In this document: in pieces, positions 21,595-27,635 of the stretch
Numbering within the stretch: position 1 is the first letter of the stretch
Layout of the letters: each line of letters opens with the position of its first letter
Assembly (NCBI GenBank): GCA_014904985.1
Contig: MU128961.1
Location: 268,728 to 296,362, forward strand
Source of the DNA: Hydnum rufescens UP504
Lineage: Eukaryota; Basidiomycota; Agaricomycetes; Cantharellales; Hydnaceae
Length of the DNA stretch: 27,635 nucleotides
Direction of reading: 5' to 3'
Position numbers and translations under genes: made by a program
The notes under the pieces: model-generated
Seen by the model: only the letters and a program-made list of their open reading frames with translations
What the model was told of the DNA's origin: nothing
Databases searched by the model: none

Positions 21595-22003
21595 CTGCAA
21601 AGATGCACCATACAACCAACATACTGAGACTGTTAGCAAATAAGCCTTCTTGACAGTCAATCCAATTATGGAGGCAGCAATGACTACTAGCATAAGGGAT
21701 GCCAGTGGAAACGAACAGGCAGGTGAGGTCCGGTGTTGGTGTTGATGGCATATTGACCAAGAAAGGGCGCAGACCCACTTGCCACCTGATAGGGGTAGTG
21801 CAGAGCGCACAAGGCTCACAGTTGACCTTACAAGTAGGTAATGGAAATCTGAAGACGGGGTTGGTGTGGGCAGAACTCACAGCAGACCTTTGAGACAGCT
21901 GATTTGCCCTGTTAATTGACCAAGAAGAGTGGCACAGAGCCCAAGGCTTGTGGCAGTCTTCCAGACTTAGAGTGCATGGAAGCAAATTTCTGCGCTCGAC
22001 AAA

Positions 22004-22378
22004 ATGGAACTATCAGTTGCTCACTCACAACCCACAACCCTTGCTGCAAATTGCAGCGAGCTCAGTGAGTTGTCTGAGCCTGATGCTCAGTCACAACCCA
22101 TGCCCCTCGCTGTGGATCGCAGTGAGCCCAGCAGGTTGTCTGAGCCTTGCATACAGTCAGACACAGATTTTCAACAAGAGTTGGGCCAGGAGATTGTTGC
22201 AGACCCTGCTCTTCGTAGCGGGCAATGTGGCTCCTCTGCTCTAGGGAATTGTGTGCCTTGGACTTGGGCTAAGAATGGCAATTTGGTGGCACTGTCGTCG
22301 GACAGGATTTGGGCAGATTTATTCAACACAGTGGATAGTTGGGACACCTTGGACCACCGTATATCAGGACCTTCTTAG
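22004..22378 (+). CDS. Small hypothetical ORF with a 22-residue tandem duplication
   Basis: An ATG-started frame of 124 codons begins MELSVAHSQPTTLAA and contains two 66-bp units. They translate to similar Ser/Glu/Leu-rich 22-mers, with ELSELSEPDA in the first and EPSRLSEPCI in the second. The last dozen codons lie inside 451-bp repeat copy 2, and the stop is at 22376. The matching duplication of codons suggests past coding use, but there is no recognised domain. It overlaps no other called gene; it could equally be a fragment. Confidence 0.3.
   Translation: MELSVAHSQPTTLAANCSELSELSEPDAQSQPMPLAVDRSEPSRLSEPCIQSDTDFQQELGQEIVADPALRSGQCGSSALGNCVPWTWAKNGNLVALSSDRIWADLFNTVDSWDTLDHRISGPS
22025..22156 (+). 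repeat. Two 66-bp tandem units
   Basis: Units begin at 22025 and 22091 with TCACAACCCA-like starts and share TTGTCTGAGCCT near their ends. The length is a multiple of three, so the frame of the small ORF is kept. Confidence 0.8.
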
Positions 22379-22794
22379 GTACCAAATCCCAGGCACTTTT
22401 TGGTACCTAGGGAGGCCCTCCCGACATGGGGCCCAATTGGGCCAAATACCCCATATCGGCCAGACCAAGTTGGGCCCCAATGGGGCCCCAGTCTCTGAAC
22501 TTCATGCCTGCAACATGCACCAACCTATACATATACTTATGGCAAGGGTAGACTTATAGCATTAAGAAGTTACTATAGGCAAGTTAGCGAGAAACATGAG
22601 ACTAAGTTAAAGGTGCATAAGGGCATCAACCTGAGAGGAGCATGGACACTAAGTCAACACTGTTGAAATGATGTAGATAATCCAAGGCTGTCAAGTCCCC
22701 AGGTAACATCCATAGAATTACGTGCAACCCCATTCTCATAGTTGAGACCATCTGACATGGTACTGGGACCTCCAAAATCATGCATGCCAATCTC
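22344..22794. repeat. 451-bp direct repeat, copy 2 (contains the B-right 3' end)
   Basis: Matches 20249-20699 over its whole length with three transitions. Positions 22654-22794 carry the last codons of the extended B-right frame on the minus strand; the rest is downstream DNA. Homology begins abruptly at ACACC on the left and ends at CAATCTC on the right. Confidence 0.95.
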
Positions 22795-25190
22795 CACATG
22801 TCCTTGTTGGTGCCCCATTGAAAACCCAAATAGGTCATCAGGTTGTGCAGTTCCAGGATAATCACTGTGTTGTAGGGTAGAAGTCTGACGGAGTGGAATC
22901 ATGTTGGCATTGCGGTCCATGGTTCCATTCACGGATCCAGGATATGCATTGAAGGTATTATCAAACGAGGCAGGATCAAATATGACAAGTCCACTCCTCT
23001 CCAGTCCGTCCTTGGGAGGTCAATCAGTGGAGGCGGAGGGGCTGAGGTGACACCAGAGACAGAGGGAGAGGCTTGTGAGTTGGAAAAATGAGGCCGGGGC
23101 TTTGGTTGTGGTTGCAGTTCATTTCCAAGATGTACCTCGGAGGGCCCAGAGGGGTCACTCTCTACAGCATTGTCACTTTCGCTGTTGATATAGACACTAG
23201 AGAGCGGTGTCGACTTCTGCTTTCCTTTGGCCCTCTTGGTCCCCTTCCTTAGATCTGATGACAACTCTCGTATCTTCTTTGTCACCCCACCGTCAACGAG
23301 ACTATCACCGGCATTCCTTCGCTTAGCACCACCACCCGAGCTCCCTCCAGCGACCTTCTTGGAGGCAGCATCCCTAGCCCCCTTCAGCGATAGTATCACG
23401 TCCCCATTGTGATCAACAATCAACGGGATATCCGATGCATCCCCCTCTGGCCAATCATCGAGGCTGCTGAGTGTAACCTTCCTCTCAGGATTGGTATCCT
23501 GAAGCGCGAAGTATAAGGCCTTCCAATGTGACGTTCCATAGTGATCACTATACTCAGAACCGAAGTTTGGAAACTGGGCATTGGGCAAAAAATTCCTGAG
23601 TACGAGTTTGTGCTCGATTAGAATCTTCGCCAAGTTCGTCCATGGGAAGACCGAAAATTCCACATATGGCCTGAATAGGGCAGCAAGCATGCCCTTGACG
23701 GCTGTCTGGGTCTTGTAGACGTTGCTGAGATCAAATGCTCTCTTCTTCTGGGACTCCTCAGCCGTAAACTCGTGCAATGCCTCGTGCTGAGAATGTTTCG
23801 AAAGAATGAAACAATATATATCAGAAATCTCGGCAGCCATTGAGAATTTGGTGTTAAACCATTCGGACATCTCGATAGATCCCAGGTGGCATTCATTTTG
23901 CGCATGAGCAGCAGGGGATGCAGCATTACCGCTAACCATAATAAACATCGCATGCACATCCATGGTCGCAAGCCATTGCATATCATGTGTCCATTTTTCC
24001 TTCTGAGCAGACATAATCCGAGCGATATCCCCTCCTGACTGCGCAATCTGTTTCGCAGCAGCAGCCTTCACACCATCATGTTCCGCGATGAGCCTTGTGG
24101 CTTCTGCTGCCCAAGTATCAGAGTCCTCGCCTCCAAAAGACTCGATAAGCTTAAGGTATGCCGGCCGAACCACATTACTTGTGTATTCAGAGGCAGAGAC
24201 TGCGTATAAGATTGTCAGCGCAAGAACGGCCATGTAAATGTGGGTAGGCATACCTGAAGAATCGAGGTTTGGATTTGACTGGCGATACGAAGACTGGAAG
24301 GCATTCCACGCATTTCCATTTCGCTGGAATTTCGACGGGGCTGCCGCCAAGGCAATGCGCCTAACGGATTCAGGACTTCGTTTCCACTCTTTTGCCTTTG
24401 CATCCAAGTCCGCAAGGAACTCGATACATCGGTTTTGAGCCCAGGCTACCTGTTCGGCACTGAACCGCCCACCAAGGTGCATGCCCTCATTATCATCAAC
24501 ATGATCGGGATCCATGTTACGAGTATTGTCGAGAGCAGTCTGAGTGGTCAAACGTGGCGATGAGAACGAGGGCGGAGGGGGCGACTGAGGAAGCAAAACA
24601 GGAGGGGAAGGTGATGTACGAGAGGACGAGGGTGGAGGTGAAAAGCCATGCGCTTGTGTGCTCTGGGACTCGGCCCGACGCTGGAGGGACAGAGACATAC
24701 TCGACTGATGAGGAGTACCTTGCTGCCCCACAGATACATGTGAGTTCGGATTCGAAGGACGAGTCGACCACGAATCGATTTCGACGACAAGATGCGACGG
24801 TCGCCGAGTTGCATCATCATCAGCTCCATCACGAGATTGGGTATCACTCCCGGCACCCTGAGAGACACTGGATTCCCCCTGAGGCACCGCGGGCCCAGCT
24901 CCAATCCTGGCGCGAGACTTGGGATCTTTCAATGTAGTAGGCGGGTCCGCATCTTCTTCGTCGGACTCGGAAGAGGTCTCGGGGGGATCAATAGAGCGTG
25001 TTTTTTGAGGGACTCTAGACTTGGGGCCGATCTTGGGTGGAGCTTTGGTGCGAGATTTAGAAGCCAAGGCCTTGGTACTTCTGGTATTAGAATGATGAGA
25101 GCGAAGGGTGGAGAGCTTCGGGGAGACTTCAGGTTCTGGTGACTGGGTAATGAGCGTAGGGTTCGAGCGAGTCCGCCGGCCATTCATCAT
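22654..25190 (-). CDS. Gene B-right: uncharacterised basidiomycete multicopy-family protein
   Basis: The start ATG at 25190 opens MMNGRRTRSNPTLITQ. The uninterrupted frame runs to TGA at 22929 (753 codons, including an in-frame 54-nt intron at 24253-24200 with GTATGC donor, CTGAC branch-like motif and GCAG acceptor). The N-terminal ~240 residues are Ser/Pro-rich and disordered-looking. Then come FSAEQVAWAQNRC...WNAFQSSYRQSNP, VRPAYLKLIESFG, a helical middle (AHAQNECHLGSIEMSEWF), and DIPLIVDHNGDVILS, followed by a Lys/Arg-rich nuclear-localisation-like stretch. Around 23010 the better frame seems to switch by one base to one that ends at 22654 (FDPASFDNTFNAYPGSVNGT...). A CCAAG-ended intron or a one-base error could explain this. 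A Ser/Pro-rich protein with basic stretches hints at a nuclear location; the function is unknown. Confidence 0.75.
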
Positions 25191-25685
25191 GATTAAGCAG
25201 TAGCTGCGAGTACGAACAGCAACTGTAATAAATTGTGAGGGAGCTTAAAAGCCTGAATCACAGCTACGCAAAGATATTGTGACTCGGGGGAGAAGTCCTA
25301 CAGGCTAAATACAAGTACGCAAGGTAGATGTACAGTCGCCAGTCGAACAAAAGCTGCCAGTTATGGAGACGAGAGAGCGAGATGAGAGAGCGGGAGACAA
25401 GAGAATGGCGAGACGAGAGAACGAGACAAGAGAACGAGACGATAATCACTTTACTGGGCCCACAAATACGCACAGTAACGGATCAAGCACGTAGCCTAAA
25501 AAGCACTCCAACGCAAGGCTGAGTACTTCTTCAACTACGCGGGCGGTGTAAGTGTTCGACGACTCGACACTGGCAGATGCCGAATAGCATTGCAACTGTA
25601 TAGGAATAAACTTTACACCGTATATGGTATTAACTTTACTTTATTATGAATACACAAAGGAAAAGAACGTGGAGAAGGACGAAAA
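25191..25685. promoter_or_regulatory. A-right to B-right spacer with a purine-rich GAGA tract
   Basis: A-right and B-right are read in the same direction, and this ~495-bp spacer holds the presumed B-right promoter. At 25365-25443 the plus strand is almost all purine, made of GAGACGAGAGAGC and GAGAACGAGAC units; on the transcribed side this is a CT-rich tract, common before fungal start codons. No coding region is visible here. Confidence 0.5.
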
Positions 25686-27476
25686 TTACGAGGCCGAGGA
25701 CTCAGCGGGTTTGGAGTATTCGGGGTGCTCGAGGTTCAAATCCAATTTGATACGCCAAACAGGAGGAGACTTCGCAAATCCAAAGGATTCATCTGGAAGT
25801 AGATTGGGTGCCCAAGTGGTGCTGCGACCCTCATTTACCAACCGACAGATCCGACGAATAATGGCATCAACAGGTCCCGAGGTAGGCCACATCATTGTCA
25901 CGAACCCAACACTCATCACGCGATTGCTATGGGCACGGATCATCATCTCCATTCGACGAAGATGAAGATCAACAGTTTGGATGGGCAATTGGGCGAGCCG
26001 GGCAACCAACCACGCAGTGTCAAATTCGACGACTTGGAGGCGACGTAAGCGCTGGTCCCTAGGTATTAACGGACCAACGATTGGCGGATACTGGTCATAG
26101 TTGAGGAAGTACTCCCCGTATCGAGACCTAGAATCTTTGTCCTTAATCAAAGGAGGTGCTATCGCCAAAAGATTGTCCAGTTCCTGCTGGCTGCGAGCAT
26201 GAGCATATACCTGATCGATATATTCTAAATCCCTCAACCCAGTGTAACGCTCAGACGGCGCATGCGAAGCATCGATCGTGACAGTCGTGACCTCGGCCGC
26301 ACGAGTTGCAGCCCATCCCTCCAAAGTCACCTTCAGCTCATCGCGTGGGCGGCTCCGTTTGAACAGAAGCTGAATCGAAACCTTGCCCTTCTTGCATTCC
26401 GTGCGAGCTGCAATCACCTGTGGGTACAGAGCCAGCCATACGTCAGGTGTTTGGAAGCCTTCTGGAACAGGGCCCAGAGAGATGATGGCCCAACGGCCCA
26501 CTGGGATGGGGGAGTAAAGCATCCCCGACACCGCCGCCTGTGGCTGAGGCATCAGAACATTAGGGGCGGGTCCACTAAGTGCATTGAGCAAACGACCAAT
26601 TATAACGGGGTCGTATGGTGTCGCCTGGGCTGCCACCTGTTGCTGAGGCACCAAGACATTAGCGGCGGACCCACTAACTGCACTGGCCCAAGATCCGTGA
26701 CCCCGGCCAGCAGGATGCACAGGCATAGGACCACCACGACCTTGAAGACCCCGATCCCCAAAAGGACCACCTTGCCGCTGATAATTCCCCTGCCCTTGAG
26801 AACTTCCCTGCCCCTCACTATGACGGGCAGAAAGTTCTGGCACCAATGCGCCTCTCCCTCTCTGTACAACGGGCATCGAACGCCCATAACGCCTCACGGA
26901 AGTTGAAGCCGGCTGGGGGTGTGGTGCAGGCCAATACGATGTGCTTGACGGACCCCTAGGATGTGGAAGGGATTGGGGACCCCCTGTACGGTTCCTGTAC
27001 CCGTGATCGCGAGGATCACGCATACGGGACCGAGGGGATTGAGTTCGAGTCCGATTTCGAGGGAAATGGAGACGAGACGGGGAGCGTGGGCGAGAGCGGG
27101 GATCAGAACGAGGCCGAGAGCGAGATCGAGATCGAGAGCGAGAGCGATATCGCGGGGAGCGGGTGCGATATCGCGGGGAGCGGGTGCGATATCGAGGGGA
27201 GTGGGTGCGATATCGCGGGGAGCGGGTGCGATTTCGCGGGGAGCGGGTGCGATATCGCGGAGAACGGGTGCGAGGACGAGAACGGGTGCGAGGACGAGAG
27301 TGGGAGCGAGGATGAGAACGGGAGCGAGGACGAGAACGGGAGCGAGGACGAGAACGGGAGCGAGGACGAGAATGGGAACGAGAAGAGCGAGAAGAGCGAG
27401 AGCGAGGGTGATCGTCTGACCTAGAGTTGCCTGGAGACCCCAAGCATGAATGATAAGCACTTTGTCCTGGTACCAC
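25686..27476 (-). CDS. Gene A-right: uncharacterised protein with RS-like N-terminus and Gly/Gln-rich linker
   Basis: A minus-strand frame open from 27476 to TAA at 25686 gives up to 596 residues. It has no ATG near its upstream end, so the first exon is unresolved or outside the window. An adjoining frame (DRDEEQRAHKRVDSEYYPFV) just upstream may be part of it. The N-terminal ~150 residues are arginine/serine-rich, with RSRPRSRS stretches and TRSPRYR heptads like those of RNA-binding splicing factors, but no RNA-recognition motif is visible. A Gly/Gln-rich part (GQGSSQGQGNYQRQGG) follows, then two similar ~33-residue units (NVLVPQQQ and NVLMPQPQ). A globular C-terminal ~250 residues contains FDTAWLVARLAQLPIQ and VDLHLRRMEMMIRAHSNRV. 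It lies upstream of B-right in the same direction, as A-left does of B-left. Confidence 0.7.
   Translation of the reverse strand: MVPGQSAYHSCLGSPGNSRSDDHPRSRSSRSSRSHSRPRSRSRPRSRSRPRSRSHPRSHSRPRTRSRPRTRSPRYRTRSPRNRTRSPRYRTHSPRYRTRSPRYRTRSPRYRSRSRSRSRSRPRSDPRSRPRSPSRLHFPRNRTRTQSPRSRMRDPRDHGYRNRTGGPQSLPHPRGPSSTSYWPAPHPQPASTSVRRYGRSMPVVQRGRGALVPELSARHSEGQGSSQGQGNYQRQGGPFGDRGLQGRGGPMPVHPAGRGHGSWASAVSGSAANVLVPQQQVAAQATPYDPVIIGRLLNALSGPAPNVLMPQPQAAVSGMLYSPIPVGRWAIISLGPVPEGFQTPDVWLALYPQVIAARTECKKGKVSIQLLFKRSRPRDELKVTLEGWAATRAAEVTTVTIDASHAPSERYTGLRDLEYIDQVYAHARSQQELDNLLAIAPPLIKDKDSRSRYGEYFLNYDQYPPIVGPLIPRDQRLRRLQVVEFDTAWLVARLAQLPIQTVDLHLRRMEMMIRAHSNRVMSVGFVTMMWPTSGPVDAIIRRICRLVNEGRSTTWAPNLLPDESFGFAKSPPVWRIKLDLNLEHPEYSKPAESSAS
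27085..27400 (-). repeat. 21-bp and 18-bp coding tandem repeats of the RS-like region
   Basis: About six 21-bp units (plus strand GCGGGGAGCGGGTGCGATAT, variants included) at roughly 27150-27275 encode the heptads. About five 18-bp units (GAGGACGAGAACGGGAGC) at roughly 27285-27375 encode Arg/Ser/Pro stretches. Shorter GAGCGAGATCGAGA-type repeats lie between 27110 and 27150. Confidence 0.85.
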
Positions 27477-27635
27477 AGAACACTCGAGACAAAAGGATAG
27501 TACTCACTATCTACCCTCTTATGAGCCCTCTGCTCCTCATCACGGTCCAGACATCGAGGGGGGGTCAGCACGCGAGGACTTGGTTCGCGGGGTGGGGGGC
27601 GTCAACTCGTGAGGCGGAGAAGTCAACTCACGAGG
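27477..27635. other. Window edge upstream of A-right
   Basis: A second minus-strand frame is open from about 27597 into the A-right region and may be an upstream exon. A near-exact short direct repeat (GTCAACTCGTGAGG / GTCAACTCACGAGG) lies at 27600-27635. Nothing else can be supported. Confidence 0.4.

Noticed and set aside
20249..22794. 451-bp direct repeats as LTRs of a retrotransposon
   Set aside because: They lack TG...CA ends, and no primer-binding site, polypurine tract, gag or reverse transcriptase occurs in the 1.6 kb between. One copy overlaps the coding end of B-right.
25686..25760. GGTTCAAATCC at about 25732 looks like a tRNA T-loop
   Set aside because: No acceptor stem, D-arm or anticodon arm can be formed around it, and it lies inside the A-right coding frame on the other strand.
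26961..27424. Plus-strand acidic or Arg-rich frames at the right end
   Set aside because: They are complements of the RS-like repeat codons of A-right and do not extend into any non-repetitive protein sequence.

Overview
The window looks like nuclear DNA of a filamentous basidiomycete, most likely an agaricomycete. The evidence is one recognisable housekeeping gene (POL5-like) split by about a dozen introns of roughly 50-68 nt with GT...AG ends, a fungal DDE transposon related to the Tc1/mariner-IS630 group, and multicopy uncharacterised genes among long AT-rich non-coding tracts. I cannot name the species.

Layout. 1-868: truncated, inverted copy of a DNA transposon. 1439-2158 (-): putative small membrane protein. 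2424-6692 (+): POL5/DNA polymerase phi-family gene, disrupted by four single-base frameshifts and one in-frame stop. 6836-10069: a 3.2-kb transposon with terminal inverted repeats, a TA target duplication and a dead transposase. 10068-10311: a perfect spacerless 244-bp palindrome directly beside it. 10312-14499: AT-rich, gene-poor DNA with a diverged ~290-bp tandem repeat, a 291-bp array of the self-complementary unit TCTAGACATG, and two clean hairpins. 14500-19708 (+): a two-gene unit called here A-left (intact, Cys/His hexapeptide repeats) and B-left (dead, many C-to-T-type stops). 19709-22800: a 451-bp direct repeat, a minus-strand gene remnant (gene C) and a small ORF. 22654-25190 (-): B-right, an intact relative of B-left. 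25686-27476 (-): A-right, with an RS-like arginine/serine-rich N-terminus.

The main result is that an A-then-B gene pair occurs twice, tail to tail. B-left and B-right are homologous on three grounds: a 55-residue stretch aligns without gaps, both carry a 54-nt phase-1 intron at the same place, and both have a PLI..G motif near the C-terminal end. A premature TGA in B-left falls exactly on a CGA arginine codon of B-right. Stops in B-left, gene C and the transposase, and all three differences between the 451-bp repeats, fit C-to-T change, mostly at CpG. The lesions in the first ~6 kb are different in kind: they are single-base indels, which could be real decay or poor consensus sequence.
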